A DNA stretch of 64,000 nucleotides from Lineus longissimus (GCF_910592395.1 NC_088320.1:13144501-13208500); one strand, 5' to 3'; numbered from the stretch's first letter, positions 45,906 to 56,970 are shown. Translations and numbers: made by a program. Notes: generated by a model not told the origin, from the sequence alone.

Positions 45906-45915
45906 GAGCAGTGAC

Positions 45916-46235
45916 ATTTTCCATTTTCTCCTCTCTCCAACTCACTACTATCGCTATTCACTGCGTAACATACTCTAACATTCTTTCGCTATCATTGCTA
46001 ACTTCATTACTAGAACAGTGGCCTCTTTGTAGCCGATTATGTAACCCATAGTGGAAACACCTGACAGCGCCGCCCGGCATGATACACGTGCTACTGGCAT
46101 ATTTATAACTCGTAGTAAATAAGGTTGTAAAAATATGCAAATGAGATGCCGTATATGGAAACCATGACGTCACTAAGCAGTGCTTATTTCTGCTACGGGT
46201 GGCGCTGTTGCTTGCTTCTGGAGGCGCAATTCAAT
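45916..46235. repeat. Segmental duplication, copy 2, final block
   Basis: It matches about 26490-26820 (TTTTCTCCTCTCTCCAACTC onward, through TATGCAAATGAGATGCCG and CTGCTACGGGTGGCGCTG). Similarity ends just before the PAN-like exon, so that exon lies outside the duplicated unit. Confidence 0.8.
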
Positions 46236-46264
46236 CTCTTTAATGAACAATCTCTTAATTACAG

Positions 46265-46600
46265 CTCATTGTCCAAAACGTAAAATCAAATTTAGATGGA
46301 TATCAGTCGCTTTTATAGATGGCCACGACGACGAAAGGTATTCTTTACCGCTGATACATTGCTTAAAATCATGCCGTTATAATAAATACAACTTTCAATG
46401 CCTTTCTTTCGACTTTTGTTGTAAAAAAAGAAACACAAAAGGACGTGATCTGTACCAATCATTGATCAAATCATCTGAATCTTTCGGAATGAAATGTGAT
46501 TTGAGCCGAGTCAGTCGCCATACCATTACAGATAAGAATTCGTTTCAATCATGCAATACAGCTCAAGCTAAATTTGTGCACTTCGAGAAATTCTGCGATG
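46265..46600 (+). CDS. PAN/Apple-domain exon, phase 1-1
   Basis: The exon is bounded by acceptor CTTAATTACAG and donor GTATGT; it has 336 bases with phase 1 at both ends, the symmetric class typical of shuffled extracellular modules. It encodes about 112 residues with the cysteine spacing of a PAN/Apple module: IHCLKSCRYNKYNFQCLSF, then FCCKKRNTKG, CDLSRVSRHT and later FQSCNTAQAK. PAN modules bind proteins or glycans outside the cell. Neighbouring exons were not found; a second PAN-like exon at 56269 could belong to the same gene or family. Confidence 0.55.
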
Positions 46601-46867
46601 GTATGTGTTTCGTTACTTATACTCTAAACTCACCGATCTAAGATTGTTTCATGGTATGCAAGCCAAGCCTCCTCAGATATTGTACGCCATGTCGCTGGTT
46701 GCCACTCAACATTATTCAATCGGAATGGACATGGAGGGTGGGCAACAGCATTGTGGAACTTCAACTATAGGAAACTGCGGTGTGTGTCTGGTGTGTGTCC
46801 GAGTTCATTCTGATTCCATTACATGATATCCGTGTTAAATAGGCTCGGAGCTAATAACACCGGTGTA

Positions 46868-46920
46868 ATGTTTTTGAGTGTTTCTGTTTTTGAGTGTTTC
46901 TGTTTTTGAGTGTTTCTCCT
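46868..46920 (+). repeat. Short tandem repeat, 3 x 17 bp
   Basis: TTTTTGAGTGTTTCTG is repeated three times in direct order shortly before the Ginger element. Confidence 0.8.
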
Positions 46921-47335
46921 CATTGTTTGGGAACGCTCAAAAATAGATTGACAAGTTTTTCTGTGTATCCCCCCTATTGAAAAGTCGTGGTCTCTCTAGC
47001 TGCCTATTGTTTGGAAACACTGACACATGGGAAACAACCACAGATGTTACACCGGTGTAAAAGAAATGCAAGTCCGCCCGGAACCAAGGTCCTACGGAAC
47101 TTGGTTCCCAAGGTTGTCCTAACCGGACTTCCCTTCCTGGGCTACGATTCCTATATATATAAAAGGAAGGTAGGACTTTGATTACTGGGTGACTTAGATT
47201 TCTTTTACAACAGTGACAGAAATTGAGGTCCCCGTAACCAATGTCCATACCCACTTAAATTACATACGCATGTCCTACGGTATATAATAGAACATGCGTT
47301 CAAATATTTAAAGTTTTGGCATGTCTGCCAGCCAA

Positions 47336-47404
47336 TCCCCCATAGTGTAGTGGTCATGGTCCCTGCCTAGTAAGCAGAAACCGCTGGTTCGAGTCCCGCT
47401 CGTC
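47336..47404 (+). tRNA. tRNA-like sequence inside the Ginger 5' region
   Basis: TAGTGTAGTGG (A-box) and GGTTCGAGTCC (B-box) sit at tRNA spacing, with an anticodon-arm-like CTGC/GCAG stem whose loop would place AGT. T-stem and acceptor stem pair poorly, so it is a tRNA-derived fragment or pseudogene rather than a working tRNA. It may still act as a pol III promoter. Confidence 0.45.
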
Positions 47405-47552
47405 TATTCTTTTTTTGTTTATTTCTCTTCATTACATCTTGCATAATCGATTACAATCATTCGAGTGACTCAACATTCAATCATGATCATCAGTGTAGCC
47501 TAGGCCTATAAAACGCAAGTGGAAACTTGTATTGGCCTTCATTCCTGCCGAG

Positions 47553-50500
47553 ATGTCAACCGAAAGAACACCTCATGACCCGCACATTATTTTTCGCTAT
47601 TTACGGGACCATGCCTATCCAGCTCGTTGCAGTCTTTCGAGGAAGCGGTCCATCCGCCGAGCAGCAAAGAACAGTTTTAAGGTAAGTTTGGACTTGGATT
47701 CCTAGGAAAGCAGATCTGAGGACTTAGATTCCAAGGAAAGCTGGTCTGGGGGACTTGGATTCCGAGGAAAGCAGGTCTTGGGGACTTGGATTCCGAGGAA
47801 AGCTGGTCTGGGGGACTTGGATTCCTAGGAAAGCAGGTCTTGGGACTTGGATTCCTAGAAAAGAAGGTCCGGGGGAGTTAGATTCCTAGGAAAGGAGGTC
47901 TTGGGGACGTTTTTTCCTAGGAAAATAGGTCCGGATGACTGGAGGAAGCTTATTTTTGAGAAGGCTATTGATGCGCTGCGTAGGATTTTGGTTATGATGT
48001 TTCAAATTCAATCAATATATAGACCCCATGCCATAGCATAGGCCTTTTCCTCTCCAGCGCGAAGTCTAATGGTACACTTTTTCGACAAATATGTGCAACA
48101 AATTCGGTGTTGCTGATCTAGATTTCAATACATTTTAATGCGTGTACGCACGACTACAGTGTTCATCCCAAACAGGCAAATTTGTTGCAAGCAAAAAAAT
48201 TTCAAATTTCTAAAAAAAAACTAGACTGGGAAGCAACAACCATGAATGCTTTCACGGTTAACACCAGCATACGTCTTTTTACAGCTTGAACGCGGTGAAC
48301 TCGTGTATCGGCGACTGAAAAAGAAGATAAACGACGTCCCAGGCACTTACGATGATGCTGACCAAGATGGGGAATTACACGAAAGTCCTTGGCGCAAGGT
48401 CCTTATGACGCCAAAACAGATCGATGACGCGCTTGCGAATCTCCATTCGTCGGCCTTAGGTAAGCGATGGATGGTTAATTTATGCGTAGTGTTTACTGAT
48501 GTGCTTACTGTTCTAAGGATACACTTGAACACTTATATCAAATAAGCGAATTTTAATTTGAAGGCAACTTTGGTGAAATGATCGTGGTACCGAAAATCTT
48601 TCCTCTTTTCAACTACCATTCCAACATTTCAGGTGGGCATTTAGGAAGGGATAAAACCTTGGACAAAGTTGAAAAGCGCTATTGGTGGCAAAACCTTGTA
48701 GCCGACGTTAATGCCTTTCTGAAGAAATGCCCAAGATGCCAGCTGGTAAACCGCAAAATGAATATGGTCGCCCTGCCTCTTCACCCGATCCCTGTCGCTA
48801 AAGCGCAATGCTATAGAACGGTGAGTTTACACTCTTCATTATTTATAACTAACTGCAGTATGCTTATATAAATAGCGATAGTATCTTGCATTTGAATACA
48901 ATGTAATATCTCGTAATGCAGTGGTGTCCTACTGGGCAAGACGCTACAATTAATTATCTGCGTTCTAACTCTACTTTCGTTTTGTCCCCTTTTTGTGATT
49001 TCAGATTGGTATCGATCTTATCGGGCCTCTAGAAGAGTCAAGGAATGGCAATAAATACATATGCACGACGACCTGTTACTTCTCCAAGTGGGCCCAGGCG
49101 AACCCACTACCGTCAAAACATGCAGAAGGTGTTGCGAAGGTGCTTTTCAAGTCATTCTTGTGGTAAGTTTTATAGACTAAATTTGAACAATGAATAGAGA
49201 ATGAAATCAGACAAATAAATAATTTTCCTTTCTCCTTGATCATGTTGATAGGACATAGGCATAAGACATTACTATAACTTAAGACATAGGCGATAGTCAA
49301 ATTAGCGCTACTTTGGCAGCTACATGTAAGTATAACCCATCATGCCTTACTCAGGGACAGGACTGTTCATCAATAGACATACGCACAAAAAAACATAATT
49401 CCGTATTCGTATTCTTTATTTCAGTTTTGGTTTCGCAAGGGTTTCGATCTCCGATCAAGGGCGGGAATTCAACAACGAGATTGTGAAGGGCATAGTGACT
49501 GCTTTAGAAATGTCGCACCACCGAACCACGGCTTACCACCCTCAGTCGAATGGATTAACTGGAAAGTGAAGGACTTGAGCAGGTTAACTTGTTAGCGCTA
49601 TATAAATGCAGACAATACATTACAAGGCCACATATTCTAATTCTGTTTTATACGTAAATTAATTTCGCTTCATTTTTTGTATTTTTTCTCCAGAACGTTT
49701 CAATCAGACATTGGAAGCAATGCTACTAAAGATGGAGCCAGGTGATGACTGGGAGAACCAATTGCCTCAAGTCGTGTTCGCGTACAACACCTCAAAGCAC
49801 GCCTCAACGGGATTTTCTCCCTTTTTCCTCATGTATGGCAGGTAATTATTGGTCTTCTGTTGTCTAAAAGGAAAGGAAAATTGACCCAAACTTTTGACAC
49901 CAAAAAAGTCTTAAATTCAGCTTAGATTGATAATAAGTAAGTGATTCGTTCTGACATGTACTTACCAGTTTCCAAGTACTAACTGGTTATCAATATTGTT
50001 TTAAGCGCTGCGTGTGTAGCTATAAGTGGTTACAATATCCTTGAATCACTCTTATTATGTGTCGCGCAAGTTCAATCATTATTCATTTTAGGGAACCCAT
50101 TCTTCCTGAAGATGTGGATGAACCTGAGGGAAACGCCGAAGCAGACGAACCCCGACCAAGTGGGAGTGAACAACATGCAGAGGTCAATAAGAGAGTTACT
50201 AGAATGCGAGAGTCTATAGGGCAGAAAGTGCTTAAAAACATCAAGAAGGCCCAGGGGCGACAATAAACGCATTACAACAAGAGGAGGATCTCTCAAAACG
50301 TGAGTGTTAGACAAAACGTATTCATGTATTATTCATGAAAATGTTGCTTCATTTGACCATGCGAAGATGACGTCACTGATCTGAAGAAGGGAAATGTTGC
50401 AAAGAAGCTATTGTCTAAGGCAAGTGGCACCTTACATGTATTGCAAACTTCTGTTCTCAAACTTCATATTTCTTTTTGTTGCAGGATATCCCCGTTGGAA

Positions 50501-50709
50501 CTAAGGTCCTGAAGAAAAATTTGGTACGATCGGATCGAAAAGGGGGAAAATCTGCGTTACCTTGGCTGGGCCCGTATGTCATAAGGAGCAAGACCAAGAG
50601 CGGGGGATACTTGTTAACGAACGAGGATGGTATCCACTTGAAATCCTCAATAAACGGGGCGAACTTAAAGATATGGCATGAGGGGCCGTCTGAGAATGAA
50701 AAGAAATAA
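47553..50709 (+). pseudogene. Ginger integrase/transposase, eight exons, inactivated
   Basis: Exons 47553-47681, 48285-48459, 48633-48820, 49005-49162, 49425-49561, 49694-49841, 50092-50299 and 50485-50709 join in consistent phase to 455 codons. The H2C2 zinc finger is split by an intron (LHSS/GGHLGRDKT ... CPRCQ). The integrase core shows IGIDLIGPL (first Asp), ISDQGREF (second Asp) and HPQSNGLTERFNQTLE (Glu). A C-terminal GPY/F-like module (PWLGPYVIRSK) follows. Two lesions are visible. The donor of exon 5 reads GAAAGT instead of GTAAGT, in the middle of the catalytic Glu codon. TAA at about 50264-50266 interrupts exon 7 after KKAQGRQ. Confidence 0.85.
47690..47937 (+). repeat. Subterminal repeats of the Ginger element, 8 x about 31 bp
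   Basis: Eight tandem units of the form GGACTTGGATTCCTAGGAAA plus about 11 bases lie in intron 1. The right end (51055-51265) carries scattered related motifs in both orientations (AAGTCCTAGGACTCCAGC, GGACTTAGATTCCCAGG). They are likely transposase-binding sites. Confidence 0.8.
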
Positions 50710-51281
50710 ACTACGTTCCAGTCTTCATGTCACTGTCAACACATTATCAATACCACAATATGTATCAATTCTGGTTAAAAACAGAGTGATTTGAGAGCCC
50801 AATTCAAGAGCAGGGTATGATACTAGTATTTATGTCCACCCTTGTGAATACTTGCATTAAATACAGAATCTGGTTAAACAGAATGACTTGTTGATTTCTT
50901 TATGTACATACATGTACAGTACAAGGCGAATGAAATTGTAAAAGCCATTGCCATAGAAAATCGGTAAGCTGCAACACCTCACTGCGAATGAAAATTAGGT
51001 GCAGGCACTTTGAGTAGAGTAATGTATCTTCCTTGAAAATCTACTGTAGTTTTGCATAGGACTTGGAATACTAGTTTGTTCTAGTAATGGAAGTCCACCT
51101 AGGACGGAGATTACTAGATTTTGGACCTACATTCCTAAGGAGTCACGGTCCAAGGACATTGGTTGCTAGTAACCTAAGTCCTAGGACTCCAGCTCCTAGC
51201 CGTCCAGGATCGTAGGACTTAGATTCCCAGGAGTTAGAGTCCGGCGGACTCCAGCTAGGTAGGTCGTGGGTTACTTTTACA
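50710..51281. other. 3' untranslated and subterminal part of the Ginger element
   Basis: AT-rich 3' sequence without an ORF gives way after 51055 to inverted GGAC/GTCC-type subterminal motifs that end at the TIR. Confidence 0.6.
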
Positions 51282-53326
51282 CCGGGTTTAAAACCTGTAG
51301 TGGAAGTAAGACTATGCATTTCGCCTTTCCAGTAGGTCAGAATAAGCTCATTAAGTTGCCACTTTATTTTCAATGCGATTTCTGTTATTGAAAATCCGTC
51401 GTCAATATACGTAGGCTAATAATAGTCAGGAGAATTGATCGACCACACCATAACCGTTGATAGAAATAAAAGTGGTTAGGTCACAAGTGATCAGTTCATT
51501 TCGAATGCCACCCACATTCCATCAACGTATCACCACTGAACACCGGAGCGTTTTAGCCAATCAGTATGACCTTGACCTGCTCTATCCATATCATACTGGG
51601 GATGGTCAAACCTCAAATAAATGGACCGGTCTTAGATCGGCGAGTCTAGAGCATTTGTGACCCGTTCCAGCAAAACCGGTCGCATGTTGCTCGGAGCTTG
51701 GCAGGTTGAGACGGTAGTTGATAAAACTTGGAATCAGTGAAACCATGTAACCAGTGATAAACCTTGGAATAGTCAGTACTAAACCGTGGAATCACTGTGC
51801 AAGTACCGCGTGAAATCAGGCGCGTTCCTTCCACGATTTATACCCTCCCAACTGCCAATCTCGTCCCAGCTGACTTTATTGGTAGCAATTTGCCAGTAGT
51901 TCCAGAATCAACCTTTTTGTGGAGGATGACGTCATCATTGAATGCATTGGAAATATGTTGTTGTCGTTAAAAAATAAACTTATATTCATGACGAGCCGCC
52001 ATTTGCATATATCTAATTATTGCTCTTCGATGAAAGCAAAAGTAAGCTTTTGTGATTGTTTTGTATTCCATATACTAAAATAAAACGTTTTTATTAGAAG
52101 AATCATTTGTATATATAATGCTCTGATAAAGCTCAGTAGATATGACAAACATGCACACGGGTATCACTAAAAAATGTGTCCGCTTAGAACTGGTTACATC
52201 ACGAAAATATCTCTACATCCCTCGATGTGTACATGAATATGTACGAAATCGCTCACAGCGAAGGAATTTATTCACATTTTTCATCTCCAAACCCGGCTAA
52301 AACCTTCGGTAATAAACCTTCATCTACATTTCTACGGATAAGTGCCAGCCGGTAATGCATGATGTAGTCAATCTTCTCTGTATCACCCTGTATGATCACA
52401 CCGCTCCGTAGTTCAAATAGGCCCCGTGTGGTGGCGTAGTAAGCTGAGCGCTGATTGGTCCATATTATGGGTGTGTGGTGGGCGTGTCGTGACGTGCATG
52501 CCTATATTTGGGAGATCAGTAATGTACACTGGAGGCGAGGTATGACTGGGTTGTTCTAAAATATAGATTATTGAATCGGATATACGACTGACTTCTAAAC
52601 TACCGTCAAATTCCGATCTGGGGCCATATTTACGAAAGGCTCGCAAAGTTTGCGAGCACGCGAAGCAATCGCAAAGCCATGTTTCATATTTATGAAAGGC
52701 ACGCATCGCGAAACCCACGCTAATTTTAGCGACCACGCAAAATTTTCGCAACGCAAATGCAAAGTTTGCGTAGTATTTACGACAGGCTCGCAAAATTGCG
52801 AGCACGCAAACCACCTCGCAAACAGCTCAATATTTGCGAGAGGTCCACAAGCTCCCGCAAAATTTGCGAGCCTACCAAAACGGCGTTAATTATTTTGATC
52901 TTTGAATTGATAAGTATATATTTTTAGCAAGTCACTGTAGCATATTTACTATTGCATGGTTTTGACACTTTGTAGCTTTACTGAGGTCATTTAACCCCTA
53001 ACTTAAGGCAGAACCTTCTCAATTATTTGGCGACAGCGTTTTAACGTGTATATAATTATTATAGTGTGCAGTGACAATGTTTTGATAATAATTGAAATGC
53101 ATTGTTTCTAGTGATTTCTTTCCATTAAGCGTTATCGAAGAAATTGTTAGGAAATATTTTATTCCAATGAAAGGTAGGCCTATATTGTCCTGGGTTTTTT
53201 TTCAAAGTACTCAATGCATAGCATTTATAATAGTCAACCAATGCGTCTATTTAGCACTAATAATCTCCATTAATTAGTTCATTAATTGTACATGCATATG
53301 TTATTTGGTAATGGTATAGTGTATGT

Positions 53327-53364
53327 GGGGGGGGGGGGGGTGTGTGGGTGGGGGGGGGGGGGGG
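53327..53364 (+). repeat. Two long poly-G runs
   Basis: Fourteen G, a short TG-rich gap, then another run of about fifteen G. It is a strong G-quadruplex candidate inside the Harbinger element. Confidence 0.85.
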
Positions 53365-53504
53365 AGTTAGAAATGAGGTTCCCACCCAAGTTCAATAAAT
53401 TTCTTCACCAGTTAGGTATTAGTAAGAACCTTGGGTTATCCGCCTGCAGGTCCCCAATAAATGGTAGAAGCTCCTTCCTGTTATATCAGTAATTTGTATT
53501 TCAG

Positions 53505-53731
53505 GGGGCCTTCTGCGAGTAAAGCTGGAAACCTGCGTCAATGTCATCTCTGCAACAGCTGTACTTCACAACATCTGTGAACAGCATGGTGTTCTAATGC
53601 CTGTCGATGCTCCGCCTAATGAAGATGATAACCCAGAGGAGGATGTCAAACCACCTAATCCCAACTTCATGCGCGAAGACGGTGTTCAGGCGAGAAACCA
53701 AATCGTCCAGCAATACTTTGCTCATGGCTAG
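53505..53731 (+). pseudogene. Harbinger transposase, last exon only
   Basis: After the acceptor TTGTATTTCAG the frame reads GLLRVKLETCVNVISATAVL, then HNICEQHG, an acidic/proline linker, and RNQIVQQYFAHG before TAG. This matches the C-terminus of HARBI1-type (DDE_4) transposases, where an AxAVLHNI motif follows the last catalytic residue. The 880 bases between the left end and this exon have no room for the DDE core, and none is seen, so the transposase is truncated. Confidence 0.8.
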
Positions 53732-54203
53732 GACTTTAATGGTGTGATAAATAAAATAACCAACATTATAGCTGTCCTCGATTCGTCGATACTTTTTGGA
53801 GGGTATCCATCGCATTGCCAGTATCTACACAGTTATTTTATCACAATCGATAAAAAAGAACATAGAGAAAGATGACCGGTATTTTGAGTGATTTTAATTG
53901 AAAATTAAGTCAAGTAGGCTACAGTAGAGGAATATAGAGTACGAAATATCTATGCATTTTAATAAAATGTATTCCGAAGGTTCAAGAATATTAATAAGTG
54001 GGCAGTCATGAAAGTCATTTGACACCGATTTTGGCAGTAGATGTACCAAACGTATTTTCGTTTTAATGAACTGTTGCACACAAATCTTTGTAGGGCTTGT
54101 GATTGTACTGTACATGGACTGTCAATGCACATACTACTAGTATTCTACAAAGTTTGCTGTCTTTTTAGTTTAGTTTTTTTTCAGGAAGCGTTTCAAAGAT
54201 ATT

Positions 54204-55397
54204 TCATGCATTAGATAGAACGTAAATGCCGGAACTTGGAGTTGGAGTGGTCTTACTTGGTGTCGGATATTGAGCTCCCTGCCTTTGGATTACCACGATT
54301 TCCTGTAAAAGACGATTATTATCTTCCTCAACTTTGTACCGTTTTTCCTCAATTTCAAGTCTAGCTTTTTCGATAACTGGCCTCTCTTCCTCAATTTTCA
54401 ATATTTTGTTTCTGTTCTGAACTGCTTCATTACCTGCTGGAATCATAGCCGAGCTTGATCTTGGATTTCCGATGGCGGCGGGAGAAGTCGACCTTCCAAC
54501 TCCTGCTGGCGTTGACCTCCGGTTTCCAATTGCTGCAAGAGTGACAGAGGTGGACCTTCCAACTACTGCTGGCATTGACCTCCGGTTTCCAAATGCTGCA
54601 GGAGTTTCTGCTGGGGTAGTTGAGTTGCATCTCGTTTTTTTCCGATTTGTACTGACGCAGTATTCGCTGTCAACGTCAGATGCTTCCTCTTCATACATGT
54701 CGAATGCGTCGTCATACGTGATGTCATACTCGTTGTCATCATGCTCCGACTTGGTTGGTCATGTATCCGCCTGAAAAGATTTTAAACCGTGTAAAAAAAT
54801 TAGTATCTTTTAACAATTAATTTGCTCTTTAAACATATACTGACAGAATACACGGGCATAATTTTTTTTCGAGTTCAAATAGAATTGATCCTGAAACACA
54901 TCGCCTCCTGCTGTCTGGGGGATAAGATACTCCAACGTTACAAGCAATATGGGGGGGGGGGGGGAATTCAAATATTAATGTAATAATCATCTTACCGAGC
55001 ATGGGGATGATTCGGCCGTGTCAATGGCTCCTTGCAGTCCCTTGGTGGCTGTTTCACCAGTAAGAGCTAAAATCCGCCTCTTAAACTGCGTCAAATCTAT
55101 TTTGATCTTTTTGCCTCCCCCGGTCACGTTCTCCTCTCGGTTGATGGCCGCAGATTTGGCTTTCGTTCGCGACTTAAGGTCCTCCCATTTTTTCTTTACA
55201 AGATCCACTGATCGAAGGCACACGTCACAAGCGCTTACATTCTTAGTAATATCTGCCCAACACTTCTTCTTCTTTGCATTCGTGACCGTATCCGAAAATT
55301 TACTGTTGATGACACGAATCTTTTTTTCAACGCCTTCCACCAACACTTCCTTCTCTTCTTGCGACCACCATTAACTTTTTTTCCCTGCTTGCTCCAT
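54204..55397 (-). pseudogene. Harbinger-associated Myb/SANT-like protein, two exons, with premature stops
   Basis: Exon 1 starts at ATG 55397 (MEQAGKKS), meets TAA at 55371-55373, then continues WWSQEEKEVLVEGVEKK ... CWADITKNVSA ... VDLVKKKWEDLKSRTKAK, a typical trihelix Myb/SANT domain with the spaced tryptophans. It ends at a donor near 55003. Exon 2 (acceptor AATCTTTTCAG near 54773) has TGA in its fourth codon, then an acidic stretch, Ser/Thr/Pro repeats (GNRRS and GRSTS, each three times) and a coiled coil (EEERPVIEKARLEIEEKRYK) to the stop at 54204. The protein normally helps the transposase bind the termini and enter the nucleus. Confidence 0.75.
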
Positions 55398-56268
55398 GAT
55401 GATAAGATTGTAAATGGACTGGAAATGTTTGATCACCCAATTCATGTGAACATCTTACGTATACAAGACTACGTAACCTTTTGCCAAGACAACGATTACG
55501 TAGGCCTGAATTAGGTCTCAATGTTACGTCCATTCAATACACCATATAAACACCCTGTAATCGATATCTTTTCAGACTTTACCTACGGGATGGACGGCAC
55601 ATAAAAAGCGTGGATTCAAATCATGAAATGGAACTTTGCGAGTGTAGTGTTCGCAAACTTTGCGGGCTGACCAAATTGCAATATTTTTGCGAGGAATTTT
55701 CGAGGTCTTCGTAAATAACACGCATCGCAAAATTAGCGTGCCCGCAAACCCATCGCAAACACGTCGCTACGCATTTTTTGCGATACCTTCGTAAATATGG
55801 CCCCTGATCATGTAAAAATAAGCTCCAAATATTGATTCGTAACCACCTTAGGTTCAAATGGCATCATTTCATGTTTTTATGCATTTTTAGGACTGATTCC
55901 AAGGTTTATCACTGGTTTCAAGGTTTCACTGGTTCAAAGCTTTATCACCTACCGGTTGAGACGGACTATTTGTTCATTTCACTGTAGTCTACCTTTTGTG
56001 AAATCTGACGTCATCAATTTCTTCTATTATCTTCTGGTGTCATCTATGCTCATCTTATGTTCGACATGCGACTGGTTCTGCTAGAACGGGTCACATTTGC
56101 ACGAGTCTACAAAATACACAAAGATAACAGACGCTTGTAAGGAATGACTGTTTACATTATAGAAAATAGAATACTCGTCGTTCATTAAATTGTTTTGGTG
56201 AAGCAATGATTTCTTCATTCAGAACAAAGATTGCAGCTGTACACGACAACATGTTTTTTTCCCTTCAG

Positions 56269-56569
56269 AATAGTTTCATTATCACACCCAACCATTATTC
56301 ACTTTCTAGAGCCAGCAGACCACTTCGCCGTTACTCATTTGATTAAAAAATCCGACATTCGGTGTCTGAAATTGATTCGACGACCACTACGTGACCTTGG
56401 TTATTCTGTTCTTGACCTTCAATTTGGAGCCACAAATTTCAAGGAATGTGTTAGGTTCTGTAATATCACCTACAATAGAAACTGCACCTATGTAACCTTC
56501 TTGAAATCAAACAAACTATGCAAAATATATTACCAGAATTATAAGACGTCGAAATGCAAGGATTGATGG
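56269..56569 (+). CDS. PAN/Apple-like terminal exon
   Basis: An acceptor (TTCCCTTCAG) opens a frame of about 100 codons ending TGA at 56567-56569. The C-terminal part reads FKECVRFCNITYNRNC and FLKSNKLCKIYY, with cysteine spacing resembling half of a PAN/Apple module. The entry phase differs from the exon at 46265, so the two are not simply interchangeable. No upstream exon is identified. Confidence 0.4.
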
Positions 56570-56589
56570 CAGTAAACTCCACGAGAGAT

Positions 56590-56970
56590 CATAGGACTCT
56601 GGAAAAGCCACGCATCGGAAAAACCACGCAAATTTTAGCGACCACGGAAAATTATCGCAACGTAAACTCAAATTTTGCGTGATATTTACAAAAGCCTCGC
56701 AAAATTTAAACACGCAAACCACCTCGCAAGCAGCCCAATATTCCCCGTGGCTTCTAAGCGCCAGCTTACTTTGTGATCCTCCTGTGTTATTTTCTTTTTG
56801 GATATTTTGAATAGTACATTTTTTTCTCTGTCAGCGCAATGCATTGTGCTACTCTTGCTAAAGCAGGATTTGGATGGTTTCTTTGCTTAAATGTGGTCAT
56901 TTAACCCTTTAACGAAGGGGTTGAATCTTCGCAATCATTTGGCGAGAACGTGTTTACATATTGACGACAG
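56590..56970. repeat. Degenerate fragment of the Harbinger left end
   Basis: CCACGCAAATTTTAGCGACCACG and CACGCAAACCACCTCGCAA closely match 52690-52880, and GGTCATTTAACCC with downstream ATTTGGCGA match 52985-53035. There is no TIR at its edge, so this is a decayed second copy without transposition ends. Confidence 0.75.

Larger units (their letters stand above)
47056..51281 (+). mobile_element. Ginger-type DNA transposon with Gypsy-like integrase, 4,226 bp
   Basis: The element begins TGTAAAAG and ends CTTTTACA, and is flanked by CCGG on both sides (47052-47055 and 51282-51285). It encodes an eight-exon integrase and no reverse transcriptase, gag or LTRs. TGT...ACA ends, a 4-bp CCGT-like target duplication and an intron-bearing Gypsy-like integrase are features I associate with Ginger cut-and-paste elements. 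Arrays of short subterminal repeats lie inside both ends. Confidence 0.88.
52621..55803. mobile_element. PIF/Harbinger element nested in the outer transposon, 3,183 bp
   Basis: Ends GGGCCATATTTACGAA and TTCGTAAATATGGCCC are inverted, flanked by the 3-bp repeat CTG (52618-52620 and 55804-55806). Subterminal regions are full of TTTGCGAG/CTCGCAAA motifs. The interior encodes the last exon of a Harbinger transposase on the plus strand and a Myb/SANT-like protein on the minus strand, the usual two-gene layout of this superfamily. Confidence 0.85.
51657..56094. mobile_element. Outer TIR transposon (non-autonomous) split by a Harbinger element
   Basis: GTGACCCGTTCCAGCAAAAC at the left is mirrored at the right (reverse complement GTGACCCGTTCTAGCAGAAC), with ATTT on both sides (51653-51656 and 56095-56098). 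The inverted similarity continues inward through GTGATAAACCTTGGAAT on both arms (about 51750 and 55900). Without the nested element it measures about 1.25 kb. No transposase of its own is visible; the superfamily is unassigned. Confidence 0.75.

Noticed and set aside
47336-47404. Functional tRNA-Thr gene
   Set aside because: A and B boxes are present, but acceptor and T stems do not pair.
48285-50709. Gypsy LTR retrotransposon remnant
   Set aside because: No LTRs, gag, protease or reverse transcriptase; seven introns, TIR-like ends and a 4-bp target duplication fit Ginger better.
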